Shown here: positions 29,744-37,558 of the stretch, piece after piece
How the letters are laid out: every line of letters begins with the position of its first letter
Numbering within the stretch: position 1 is the stretch's first letter
Assembly (NCBI GenBank): GCA_046545575.1
Contig: JBKGZM010000013.1
Coordinates: forward strand, 1-37,746
Direction of reading: 5' to 3'
DNA: 37,746 bases
Origin: JAGXOF01 sp046545575
GTDB lineage: Bacteria > Chloroflexota > Dehalococcoidia > SZUA-161 > SpSt-899
The notes under the pieces: model-generated
Told to the model about the DNA's origin: nothing
Seen by the model: the letters and a program-made list of their open reading frames with translations, nothing else
The model's database searches: none
Program-made: the position numbers and the translations under genes

Positions 29744-32500
29744 TTATTTAATTTCCCCCCAGGTTTCTCCCGTGTTGATTTCCACGGTCAGTGGTACGGT
29801 CAATGGTCTGGCCTCAGGTGTCACTTCTTGAACGAGCTCTCTGACCTTCTGGGTCATTACATCCTGAACGAGCTCCTTCATTTCCTCGATTTCTTCTCGA
29901 GGCACCTCGAACAGAAGTTCATCGTGGACCTGTAGAACCATTTTGCTTTTGAGCTTGCGGGCGTCCATTTCCTGCTGCATTTTAACCATTGCTAGCTTGA
30001 TGAGGTCCGCAGAAGTACCCTGGACGGGCATATTTATGGCCATCCGCTCAGCTGCCTGCCGTGCCTGATAGTTCGAGGATTTTATCTCCGGGATGTAACG
30101 CCTTCTTCCCAGGATCGTTTGAACGTATCCGTTCTCCTGAGCATGCTGTTTAGTTGAGTTGACATAATCCATGACGGCGCTGTATTTTTCAAAGTAGGCA
30201 TGTATGAATTTGTCTGCTTGCTCACGGGAGAGGTCAGTGGCCTGTTCCAATCCATAGCTACTCATTCCATAGATGACCCCGAAATTAACCGTTTTGGCTA
30301 CTCTCCTCATATCTGATGTGACAGCGGATTTGTCTATCCCGAAGACTTGAGCAGCTGTGATGGTATGTATGTCCTCGTCGTTGGCGAAGGCGCGAAGAAG
30401 GTCGGGATCCTGTGAAAGATGTGCCATTATGCGAAGCTCTATCTGGGAGTAGTCCGCGCTCATCAACAAATGTCCATCATCAGGCGTGATAAACGCTTGT
30501 CTTATGTGACCTCCCACGTCGCTGCGGACAGGTATGTTCTGGAGGTTAGGGTCGCTGGAGGACAGGCGCCCGGTTGCGGTGGCCGTCTGATTGAAATTAG
30601 TGTGGATTCTCCCGGTATCTGGATCTACGAGGTCGGGAAGTGCATCGACATAGGTTGATTTCAGCTTAAAGAGCTGCCTGTAGTCGATTACATATTTGAC
30701 AACTGGATGAGCATCCCGGATCGTTTCCAATACCGAGACGTCCGTGGAGTACCCGCTTTTGGTCTTGCGAGCCGGTGGCAGCCTCAGCTCTTCGAAGAGG
30801 ACCTTCCCCAGTTGTTGTGGTGAGTTGATATTGAACTTGTGCCCAACCCAGCTGTAGATCTCCCCCTCGATTCCCTCCATTTCTTGAATAAGCTCTTTCG
30901 ACATATCATGGAGAAATCCGGTATCCAGAGATATTCCATTCCTCTCCATGCGGTGCAGCACCGGGACCAGTGGTATCTCGACGTGGGTGAAAAGCTGCCA
31001 GACAAGCTGGGTTTTCAACTCTTCTTCCAAAACTGAGTGGAGCCTGAAGGTCATATCAGCATCCGCGCAGGCATACTCTGCGGCTTTGTCGATATCAACC
31101 TTGGCCATTGATATCTGTTTGGTGCCTGTGCCAATGAGATGGCTTATGGGGGTCATCTCCTCGCCCAGCTTGTTGAACGTCAGCTCTTTCAGCCCCAATG
31201 CCTTCTCCCCTATGAGGTGGGCGGCGATCATGGTATCAAAGTCGATATTATTGAAATGAAAACCATGCCTGGTGAGCACGTTCATATCATACTTGGCGTT
31301 ATGAGCTATTTTATTACGCTTTGAGTCTGCGAGAATCGACCCCAGTTTGTCCAGAACATCGGAGAGGGGAAGCTGGTACCTGTGTCCCTCATGGCCGACC
31401 GGGATGTACCACCCCTTTCCCCGTTCAATTGAGAGCGAGATGCCTACCAGTGATGCGTATCTGGGATCGGTGCCGGTGGTCTCGGTATCCACTGCGAACG
31501 CTCTGGCATTGGAGATTTCTTCTGCTAGCTCATTGAGTGCTTCCGAGCTGTCGACGACGTTGTACTGTACAGGTGCTTTACTTTCAGTAGCTGGAGCAGA
31601 CTCCTCTTTGTCTTTGGCTTCTGTCTCGGGAAGTTTGTCCAGAAGTTTGTGGAATTCGAGCCTGCGAAATATCTCGATTACCTTATCGCGGTCATAGCTT
31701 CCGATCTCGCACTCTTTGAGATTTAGTGTGACGGGCACATCGGTAACGATAGTGGCCAAATCTTTGCTCTGGCGAAGGCTTTCCTCATGCGAGCGAAGGG
31801 TGTCCTGAAGTTTCGGGGGACTTACTTCTTCGATTCGTTCGTATATTCCTTCCACGCTGCCGAATTGCTGAATGAGCTTGGCAGCGGACTTCTTACCTAC
31901 TCCGGGAACTCCGGGAATGTTGTCCGAGGCATCTCCCTCAAGTCCTTTCAAGTCGGGCAACTGCCTAGCTTCCAGTCCGTATCGCTCCTGCACGGCCTGT
32001 TCGTCATAGATTTTGAGGTCGCTGAATGAGCCCCTGGGCTGCGGTAGAACCACGCGGACTCCGCGGGAAGTTATTTGCAACATATCCGTATCGCCTGTGA
32101 TGACGATGGCTTCAATCCCTTGTTCTTGAGACTGTTTGCTAAGAGTTCCCAGGATGTCATCGGCCTCGAAGCCTTCCATCTCGAAGATAGGAAGGTTAAA
32201 CGCTTCTACCAGTTCGCGGACTGGCACGAACTGTGCGGTAAGCTCATCGGGAGCCTTGGGACGCTGGGCTTTGTAGTCCTCGAACTGCTCGTGTCTGAAG
32301 GTCGGAACGGCGGTATCAAACGCGACGGCGCAGTGCGTAGGCTGGAGTTCCTGTAATGTTTTCAGAAGCATGCTGCAAAACCCGAATACCGCACCGGTCG
32401 GCTGACCATCCCTGGTCGCCAGGGGCGGCAGGGCATGGAAGGCACGGTGAATAAGCGCATGCCCATCAAAGAGAAGTAGTAACGGTCTTTCTGCAGTCAT
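29744..32500 (-). CDS. polA: DNA polymerase I
   Basis: The protein has 918 residues from ATG 32500; a TTG three codons upstream is possible. The 5' nuclease domain spans about 1-290 (LLLLFDGHALIHRAFHALPP; FEADDILGTL; GVPGVGKKSAAKLI). The 3'-5' proofreading domain (about 325-490) keeps its acidic motif AFAVDTETTGTD and is probably active. The polymerase domain has motif A (DYSQIELRIMAHLS), motif B (RRVAKTVNFGVIYGMSSYG) and motif C (QVHDELLFEV). It fills gaps in repair and removes Okazaki primers. It has its own promoter (32522-32550) and terminator, so it is a single-gene unit divergent from the nickel region. Confidence 0.98.
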   Translation of the reverse strand: MTAERPLLLLFDGHALIHRAFHALPPLATRDGQPTGAVFGFCSMLLKTLQELQPTHCAVAFDTAVPTFRHEQFEDYKAQRPKAPDELTAQFVPVRELVEAFNLPIFEMEGFEADDILGTLSKQSQEQGIEAIVITGDTDMLQITSRGVRVVLPQPRGSFSDLKIYDEQAVQERYGLEARQLPDLKGLEGDASDNIPGVPGVGKKSAAKLIQQFGSVEGIYERIEEVSPPKLQDTLRSHEESLRQSKDLATIVTDVPVTLNLKECEIGSYDRDKVIEIFRRLEFHKLLDKLPETEAKDKEESAPATESKAPVQYNVVDSSEALNELAEEISNARAFAVDTETTGTDPRYASLVGISLSIERGKGWYIPVGHEGHRYQLPLSDVLDKLGSILADSKRNKIAHNAKYDMNVLTRHGFHFNNIDFDTMIAAHLIGEKALGLKELTFNKLGEEMTPISHLIGTGTKQISMAKVDIDKAAEYACADADMTFRLHSVLEEELKTQLVWQLFTHVEIPLVPVLHRMERNGISLDTGFLHDMSKELIQEMEGIEGEIYSWVGHKFNINSPQQLGKVLFEELRLPPARKTKSGYSTDVSVLETIRDAHPVVKYVIDYRQLFKLKSTYVDALPDLVDPDTGRIHTNFNQTATATGRLSSSDPNLQNIPVRSDVGGHIRQAFITPDDGHLLMSADYSQIELRIMAHLSQDPDLLRAFANDEDIHTITAAQVFGIDKSAVTSDMRRVAKTVNFGVIYGMSSYGLEQATDLSREQADKFIHAYFEKYSAVMDYVNSTKQHAQENGYVQTILGRRRYIPEIKSSNYQARQAAERMAINMPVQGTSADLIKLAMVKMQQEMDARKLKSKMVLQVHDELLFEVPREEIEEMKELVQDVMTQKVRELVQEVTPEARPLTVPLTVEINTGETWGEIK

Positions 32501-32521
32501 AGTTTCCAAATCTATGTCATT

Positions 32522-32550
32522 ATTGTATCTTGTAGAGTATAAATAGACAA
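32522..32550 (-). promoter_or_regulatory. Sigma-70 promoter of polA
   Basis: TTGTCT (32550-32545) and TACAAT (32527-32522) are 17 bases apart on the minus strand, giving a leader of about 15 bases before ATG 32500. Confidence 0.65.
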
Positions 32551-32567
32551 CAGTTGGGCGCTAAGGA

Positions 32568-32597
32568 TTGACGCCATACATGTAAATCACGCACAAT
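32568..32597 (+). promoter_or_regulatory. Candidate promoter of the cooT-fur unit
   Basis: TTGACG (32568-32573) and CACAAT (32592-32597) are 18 bases apart on the plus strand, upstream of the GTG at 32639. A small inverted repeat, TACAC-T-GTGTA, lies between promoter and start (about 32617-32628). No copy of the TTGCAA-type box is seen here. Confidence 0.45.
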
Positions 32598-32638
32598 AGG
32601 ATGGAGTCTGATTATACACTGTGTAAAGGAGGGTTATT

Positions 32639-32848
32639 GTGAGCGAACAAGAGAAAGAAAAATTAAAGGTGCTGCTTGATCACTGGATCGAACATAACAA
32701 GGAGCATGCTGATGAGTTTCGTGAATGGGCTGAGAAAGCTAAAAACTTAAGTGAACAGGTGGTGTGTGATAACATAAAGATGGCGGCAAATCAACTCGAT
32801 GAGGCAAATGAGTTTCTTGCTAAGGCTCTGGAGGAACTGAAGTCTTAG
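32639..32848 (+). CDS. Small His-rich helical protein of the nickel cluster
   Basis: The protein has 69 residues from GTG after AAAGGAGGG. It is all helical in appearance, with H15, H19 and H23 spaced HxxxHxxxH on one helix face (VLLDHWIEHNKEHADEFREW) and a single cysteine (C43). This spacing could bind a divalent metal. I recall similar small proteins beside CooT-type genes in anaerobes but cannot name a characterised member. It is the first gene before CooT and the Fur-family regulator, so a nickel-binding or delivery role is a reasonable inference. Confidence 0.65.
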   Translation: MSEQEKEKLKVLLDHWIEHNKEHADEFREWAEKAKNLSEQVVCDNIKMAANQLDEANEFLAKALEELKS

Positions 32849-32891
32849 GGGAGTTGGTTGCTGACTTTGTAACAGGCTGAAGGAGGTAAAT

Positions 32892-33095
32892 ATGTGCTTA
32901 GCAAGAGCATACTTTGGCGAAGATGAAGCAAGCCCTGTCCTGGAGGATGTGGCTCGATTGACTATTGAAGGTGATAAGTTGCGGTTAACCAGCCTTTTCG
33001 GCGAGGAGAAGGAGGTGCATGGGAAAATTAAGGAAATCGACTTTATGAATTCCAGGGTGGTCCTGGAAGGTCAGGTGCAGGAAGTAAGACAATGA
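32892..33095 (+). CDS. cooT: CooT-family nickel-binding protein
   Basis: This 67-residue protein follows AAGGAGGT. It begins MCLARAYFG with cysteine at position 2, the nickel ligand in CooT proteins. It continues with the beta pattern DVARLTIEGDKLRLTSLFGE and GKIKEIDFMNSRVVLEGQV typical of the family's small SH3-like fold. CooT assists nickel insertion into carbon monoxide dehydrogenase in CO-using bacteria, and wider family members bind nickel without a known client. The stop overlaps the start of the Fur-family gene (ATGA), so the two are translationally coupled. No CODH gene lies in the window. Confidence 0.82.
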   Translation: MCLARAYFGEDEASPVLEDVARLTIEGDKLRLTSLFGEEKEVHGKIKEIDFMNSRVVLEGQVQEVRQ

Positions 33096-33499
33096 GCTGT
33101 CATGAAGCTTTGAAGGAAAAAGGGTATCGCCTGACTCCACAGAGGTCTCTGATACTGGACGTTTTGCACCAGGCTGATAAGCATATCAGTGCAGAGGAAA
33201 TACTTGCCGAGGTGCGGGCCAGGTATCCGAAAGTCAATAAGTCAACTGTTTATCGGACCCTGGAGCTTCTTAAGAGGTTGGGGTTGGTAGACGAGACGGA
33301 CCTTGGCCAGGGCAGACTCTGCTACCATCATGTGGATAAGGGCCATCATCATCACCTTGTCTGTCAGAGGTGCGGTAGGGTATTGGATATAGATGAGGAA
33401 ATGCTTGATCCTCTGAAGAAAGCCATCATTGAGAAGTACAACTTTATGCCTGATATACGGCATCTCGTGCTCCATGGATACTGCTTGACATGTAAATAG
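33092..33499 (+). CDS. Fur-family metalloregulator (candidate nickel regulator)
   Basis: The protein has 135 residues. The winged-helix DNA-binding half reads LTPQRSLILDVLHQADKHIS and VNKSTVYRTLELLKRLGLV. The metal and dimer half has CYHHVDKGHHHHLVCQRCG, then RHLVLHGYCLTC. Two CxxC pairs (CQRC and CLTC) form the structural zinc site, and the histidine-rich strand supplies the sensing site. Family members include Fur, Zur, PerR and Nur, and sequence alone does not fix the metal. Coupling to a CooT gene and the TTGCAA-type boxes downstream favour nickel (Nur-like). I see no such box before its own operon. Confidence 0.88.
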   Translation: MSCHEALKEKGYRLTPQRSLILDVLHQADKHISAEEILAEVRARYPKVNKSTVYRTLELLKRLGLVDETDLGQGRLCYHHVDKGHHHHLVCQRCGRVLDIDEEMLDPLKKAIIEKYNFMPDIRHLVLHGYCLTCK

Positions 33500-33514
33500 T
33501 TTTTTGTTACGGTG

Positions 33515-33536
33515 TTATTGCAACCAGTTGCAATAA
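33515..33536 (+). promoter_or_regulatory. Inverted-repeat operator 1 (Nur-box-like)
   Basis: TTATTGCAAC-CA-GTTGCAATAA is a perfect inverted repeat with 10-base arms. It lies 15 bases after the Fur-family stop codon and 43 bases before the ATG at 33580. Read as half-sites it is TTGCAA-N4-TTGCAA, close to the Nur box as I remember it (TTGCAA-N5-TTGCAA). Confidence 0.75.
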
Positions 33537-33579
33537 GTTACGCCCGGTGGGTTTGTGAAAGAGGATTCAGGAGGTGAGC

Positions 33580-34140
33580 ATGGCGGCTATGGTTAGAGAT
33601 CTGCTGATTCGTGACTTTGAACTACGGATGGTTGAGCCGGGATGTTTTCCCGGTGCTTCATTCTGGAGAGCGGTAGCGACACTGAAGGATGATATCAGCG
33701 AGGTACTGCCGTATTTGAACGCCGAGTTAGAGGGGGCCGATTATAATCCCAATGGACAGGTTGTGCTGTGGCAGGATGAGAACGGTAAGTATGCATTTCG
33801 GCCTCATCAAATCGACATCGGGCCGGTTGAGGATAGGGAGAAAGGCCAGCGGTTGGCAAACTATATTGTAGGAGTTGTCAACGACATCTGGTCCAGGCGA
33901 GATGGAATCGAGCCCGATTTTGAACCTAGTGTAACCCCACCTAATGTATTGGACATCTACAAGCTTTTACCCAGGACGAATTGTAAGGAGTGTGGCTATC
34001 CCACCTGTTTTGCCTTTGCTTCAGCTTTAAGGGATGGAAAAGCGGATTTAACCCAGTGTCCTCCTCTATTTCATGAGGAGTACAGGGAGAATAAGCAGGG
34101 GTTGTTATCTTTGCTGGAAGGGAGTGGAAATGGTGAATGA
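33580..34140 (+). CDS. Fe-S protein with a Fes-type 4Fe-4S domain
   Basis: The protein has 186 residues from ATG 33580, placed by AGGAGG five bases upstream; an upstream GTG at 33574 overlaps that site. The C-terminal part carries C135, C138, C143 and C160 in NCKECGYPTCFAFASALRDG and TQCPP, the CxxC-x4-C-x16-C pattern of Fes/corrinoid-type 4Fe-4S domains. The N-terminal 120 residues (EVLPYLNAELEGADYNPNGQ, RPHQIDIGPVEDREKG) resemble a domain seen in anaerobe Fe-S proteins of one-carbon metabolism. It overlaps the FmdE gene by 11 bases. An electron-transfer or cofactor role is likely; the exact reaction is unknown. Confidence 0.8.
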   Translation: MAAMVRDLLIRDFELRMVEPGCFPGASFWRAVATLKDDISEVLPYLNAELEGADYNPNGQVVLWQDENGKYAFRPHQIDIGPVEDREKGQRLANYIVGVVNDIWSRRDGIEPDFEPSVTPPNVLDIYKLLPRTNCKECGYPTCFAFASALRDGKADLTQCPPLFHEEYRENKQGLLSLLEGSGNGE

Positions 34141-34837
34141 GGCAGTCCGAAATCCCCGCGAAGAGATAAAGGACAGGACTGCTGCAGGCGATCTCCAGTG
34201 GCTTCTGGAGAGGGCAGGGGAGATTCACGGACATTATTGCCCCGGACTTGCTTTCGGTGTGAGAGCGGGCTATCGGGCTGTAAGGGATCTGGAGGCCCAT
34301 TCTATCGGCATGGAGGAGATCGTCGCTATCGTTGAGACGAATAGCTGCTTCAGCGATGGCATTCAGTTCGTCACCGGGTGTACGTTTGGGAATAACGGAT
34401 TGATATATCGCGACTATGGTAAGACCGCTGTTACTGTGGCAAGGAGAGACGGCCAGGGGGTGAGGGTCTCGATTAACGTGGGCAGCGGCTTCCTGGAACA
34501 GCGCGAGCCGGAGGCTATGGAGTTGTTCCGGAAGGTAGTAACGGAACGTAATGGCAATGCATATGACCAGTCCAGGCTGATGGAGCTGTGGAGGAAGGCT
34601 TCCTTCAACATGTTGGAGGTGCCTGATGAGGAACTCCTGGATGTGAAGACGGTGACAGCGGACATTCCGGGATACGCTCGCATGTTTGGGAGCGTGACAT
34701 GCTCCATATGTGGGGAAAGCATAATGGAGCCGCGAGCACGGTTGATTCAGGGTAAGCCCGTCTGTATACCCTGTTCCGGGCAGGAGTATTACGAACTTGT
34801 GGGGGATGGAATCCATGTAGAGCGGAGTGCTAGTTGA
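34130..34837 (+). CDS. FmdE-family protein with C-terminal zinc ribbon
   Basis: The protein has 235 residues from ATG 34130, after GGGAGTGGAA. The FmdE domain shows HGHYCPGLAFGVRAGYRA (H33, H35, C37) and TNSCFSDGIQFVTGCTFGNN (C73, C84), residues suited to a metal site. The tail has CSIC ... CIPC (C191, C194, C212, C215), a zinc ribbon. The family is named after formylmethanofuran dehydrogenase subunit E but occurs widely in anaerobes, often beside molybdate or nickel transport genes. The preceding Fes protein overlaps it, and both follow operator 1. A role in metal handling or in a metalloenzyme is inferred from context. Confidence 0.85.
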   Translation: MVNEAVRNPREEIKDRTAAGDLQWLLERAGEIHGHYCPGLAFGVRAGYRAVRDLEAHSIGMEEIVAIVETNSCFSDGIQFVTGCTFGNNGLIYRDYGKTAVTVARRDGQGVRVSINVGSGFLEQREPEAMELFRKVVTERNGNAYDQSRLMELWRKASFNMLEVPDEELLDVKTVTADIPGYARMFGSVTCSICGESIMEPRARLIQGKPVCIPCSGQEYYELVGDGIHVERSAS

Positions 34838-34867
34838 CATAATAGAGGTAAAAAATTTTTTGCTTCC

Positions 34868-34889
34868 TATTTGCAACTCGTTGCATATA
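34868..34889 (+). promoter_or_regulatory. Inverted-repeat operator 2 (Nur-box-like)
   Basis: TATTTGCAAC-TC-GTTGCATATA has 10-base arms with one mismatch and shares TTGCAAC-NN-GTTGCA with operator 1. It lies 48 bases before the GTG of the binding protein at 34938, and TATACT (34886-34891), a possible -10 box, overlaps its right arm. Confidence 0.75.
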
Positions 34890-34937
34890 CTCGGGTAAGG
34901 TGGGAAACCATTACATGAAATTAAGAAAGGAGAAAAA

Positions 34938-36563
34938 GTGGACAGCAAAGCGATGTACAGGAAAATTCTAAGAGCGGCTATGCTAACGGGCCTTATCCTG
35001 ATCATTACTGTGGGAACGATGTTGATGGGAGGATGTACCACCCAGACTGAAGGAACGACGGGGCCGGAGGAAACGACGGAGACACCTGTAACATATACAA
35101 TTGCTGATACTACGGGTGACTGGGGATATCCCTCTCCTTACACTCACTACTCGAGGGGACCTGGATACATCCGAATGAGCTTCATCTTCGATACCCTGGT
35201 ATGGAAGGATAAGTCAGAATTTGTGCCGGCTTTGGCCGAGAGTTGGGAATATCTTGAGTCGGAGAACGCTTATGTCTTCAATCTCCGGGAAGGTGTCACA
35301 TGGCACGATGGTGAGGAGTTTAATGCTGAGGATGTCGTGTTTACCATAAACTATGTCGAGGAACACCCGTTGCCCTTTGTGACATTGCAGGGGCCCAGCG
35401 GAATAGAAAAGGCTCAGGCGTTGGATAATTATACCGTTAAGCTCTTCCTCGAACAGCCATATGCCGCTTTTCTCAACGACGTTGCCGGAACACTTGCCAT
35501 CCTTCCTGAGCACATCTGGAGCGACGTGGAGAAGCCGGAGGAATTCAGCGGGCCTGAAGCGGTGGTAGGAACCGGACCTTACAAGCTTGTTAATTACAGC
35601 AAGGAACATGGCACATATCTCTACAAGGCATATAAAAACTATTATCTGGGCGAGCCTTCCGTGGATAAGTTGAAGTTCGTGAAGGTGAACCAGCAGATGA
35701 TCCCTGCCGCCCTTAAGCAGGGCGAGGTCGATGCCGGCGATATCCCGGCTGAACTTGTGCAGGAAATGCAGTCGGAGGACTTCACGGCAATTCAGGCACC
35801 TTGTGGCTGGAATGCCAAGCTCATGCTCAATCATAAGGATGCTCCGCTTTCAAACAAGGAATTCCGCCATGCTCTTGCCTATGCGATAGATAGGGAATCT
35901 CTGGTGGAGACTGTGTTGAGAGGCTATGCGACGCCCGGCAGTGCCGGTATGGTGCCACCTGATAGTGAATGGTACAACTCTGATATCAAACAGTATGACT
36001 ATGATCCTGAAAAAGCTAAAGAGCTCCTTAAAGAATTGGGCTATAAATACAGCGATGACTCCTTCACAAAAGACGGCGAGCCACTTGAACTGGAATTGCT
36101 CACTTCGCCAAGGGCTCCGTTTCCTGATGTCGCCGAGTTCATTGAAAAAGAGTTAGAGAAAATCGGCGTAACTGTGGCCCTTCGAAGCCTTGAAGCCAAG
36201 TCGCTTGATGCCAGGGTCGAGGCCTGGGAATTCGATCTCTCTGTGTACGGTCATGGTGGACTCTATGAGCCGTCCATACTCAACAAGGTAATAACTGGCA
36301 AAGGCTTCAACAGCGCCAGGTATACAGAAAGCAAGGAGCTTAACCAGCTTCTGCAGGCACAGCTTCAGGAGATGGACCATTCAAAAAGGAAAGATCTGGT
36401 AGCTCAGGTCCAGGAAGTCTATGCTGAGGAACTCCCCGCTTTGACTCTCTATTATCCAAACTGGTATTGGGCACATAATGGCGAGGTAGATCTATTCTAC
36501 ACCAGCAGTGGTGTTGCTGCTGGTATTCCTGTTCCTTTGAATAAGCTGGCGTTTGTGAGATAG
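34938..36563 (+). CDS. ABC-importer binding lipoprotein, family 5 (nickel/peptide)
   Basis: The protein has 541 residues from GTG after AAAGGAG. The lipoprotein signal has charged MDSKAMYRKILR, a hydrophobic core and lipobox LMGGC (C33), followed by a Thr/Glu-rich tether. The mature protein fits SBP_bac_5: LAESWEYLESENAYVFNLRE, GVTWHDGEEFNAEDVVFTIN, GTGPYKLVNYS and NKEFRHALAYAIDRESLVE. Members bind oligopeptides, nickel chelates or other small ligands outside the membrane. Nickel is favoured here by the shared operator and the CooT/Fur context, but ligand residues cannot be told from sequence. The stop shares a base with the permease start. Confidence 0.9.
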   Translation: MDSKAMYRKILRAAMLTGLILIITVGTMLMGGCTTQTEGTTGPEETTETPVTYTIADTTGDWGYPSPYTHYSRGPGYIRMSFIFDTLVWKDKSEFVPALAESWEYLESENAYVFNLREGVTWHDGEEFNAEDVVFTINYVEEHPLPFVTLQGPSGIEKAQALDNYTVKLFLEQPYAAFLNDVAGTLAILPEHIWSDVEKPEEFSGPEAVVGTGPYKLVNYSKEHGTYLYKAYKNYYLGEPSVDKLKFVKVNQQMIPAALKQGEVDAGDIPAELVQEMQSEDFTAIQAPCGWNAKLMLNHKDAPLSNKEFRHALAYAIDRESLVETVLRGYATPGSAGMVPPDSEWYNSDIKQYDYDPEKAKELLKELGYKYSDDSFTKDGEPLELELLTSPRAPFPDVAEFIEKELEKIGVTVALRSLEAKSLDARVEAWEFDLSVYGHGGLYEPSILNKVITGKGFNSARYTESKELNQLLQAQLQEMDHSKRKDLVAQVQEVYAEELPALTLYYPNWYWAHNGEVDLFYTSSGVAAGIPVPLNKLAFVR

Positions 36564-37558
36564 TGATAATGCACCAAACCGGCAAATTATTGAGCAGGTG
36601 GAACCTCATAACATATCTGGTGGCACTTGTTATTATTCTGGCCATCAATTTCCTGCTGCCCAGAATGATGCCCGGGGACCCGCTGATGGCCATTTACGGA
36701 GAGGATGCCCTTGTGCAGATGACTCCTGAACTCAAGGAGCATCTGGTCGAGAGGTTTGCCCTCGATGAGCCGCTCTGGGAGCAAATTGGAGCGTATTTCC
36801 GGGGATTGATACAGGGTGATTGGGGGTACTCTTACTACTATAATGCGCCGGTAAGCTCGGTGGTTGCGGGAAGGTTACCCTGGACTATTCTCCTGGTGGG
36901 ATCAGCCCTCGTGCTCTCTACCGGTTTGGGAATAATCCTGGGCATAGAGTCGGCCTGGCGGCGCGAGAAGAGACTCGATAGATCTCTGCTTACGGGATTG
37001 ATGACACTGGGAGGATTCCCCGATTTCTTCCTGGGAATGTTATTCCTCCTCTTTTTCGGAGTGACCTTGGGGATATTTCCTTTATCGGGGGCTCTGACTC
37101 CCTATTCCGATTTATCGGGCCTGGCGCTGGTGCTGGATGTTTTGAAGCACCTGTGTTTGCCGCTTCTTGCCCTGACTCTGTGTCATATTGGTGGAGGGTA
37201 TCTCCTGACGCGCAATACGATGATCGGTGTTATCCGCGAGCCATATATACTGACTGCTAAGGCCAAGGGCCTCACAGACGCTCGAATACGGTACTCGCAT
37301 GCGGGGAGGAATTCCATGCTTCCTGTAGTGACGAGGACAGGCATATGGTTGGCGAGACTCGTTACCGGGACGTTCTTTGTGGAGATGGTATTTTCCTATC
37401 CGGGATTGGGGTATCTGGCCTATAACGCCTTGATAGCCCGCGATTACCCCGTTCTTCAGGGGATACTGCTTGTAGTCGCACTTGTGGTGTTGATAGCCAA
37501 TTTCCTGATCGATCTTATCTATGTGAAACTCGATCCGAGGGTAAGCTATGCACGTTGA
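36563..37558 (+). CDS. ABC-importer permease, DppB/NikB type
   Basis: The protein has 331 residues from GTG overlapping the previous stop (TAGTG); ATG at 36569 is an alternative. About six membrane helices are visible, the first being LITYLVALVIILAINFLLP. The N-terminal loop MMPGDPLMAIYG and the cytoplasmic coupling segment REPYILTAKAKGLTDARIRY (EAA-type loop) are characteristic of the B-type permease of peptide and nickel importers. It pairs with the C-type permease that overlaps its 3' end by 11 bases. Ligand specificity follows the binding protein. Confidence 0.92.
   Translation: MIMHQTGKLLSRWNLITYLVALVIILAINFLLPRMMPGDPLMAIYGEDALVQMTPELKEHLVERFALDEPLWEQIGAYFRGLIQGDWGYSYYYNAPVSSVVAGRLPWTILLVGSALVLSTGLGIILGIESAWRREKRLDRSLLTGLMTLGGFPDFFLGMLFLLFFGVTLGIFPLSGALTPYSDLSGLALVLDVLKHLCLPLLALTLCHIGGGYLLTRNTMIGVIREPYILTAKAKGLTDARIRYSHAGRNSMLPVVTRTGIWLARLVTGTFFVEMVFSYPGLGYLAYNALIARDYPVLQGILLVVALVVLIANFLIDLIYVKLDPRVSYAR

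Noticed and set aside
33941..35041. Long antisense open frame opposite the Fes/FmdE genes
   Set aside because: The plus strand carries three well-supported genes with ribosome sites and conserved cysteine motifs here; the antisense translation has no recognisable domain and a shadow-like composition.
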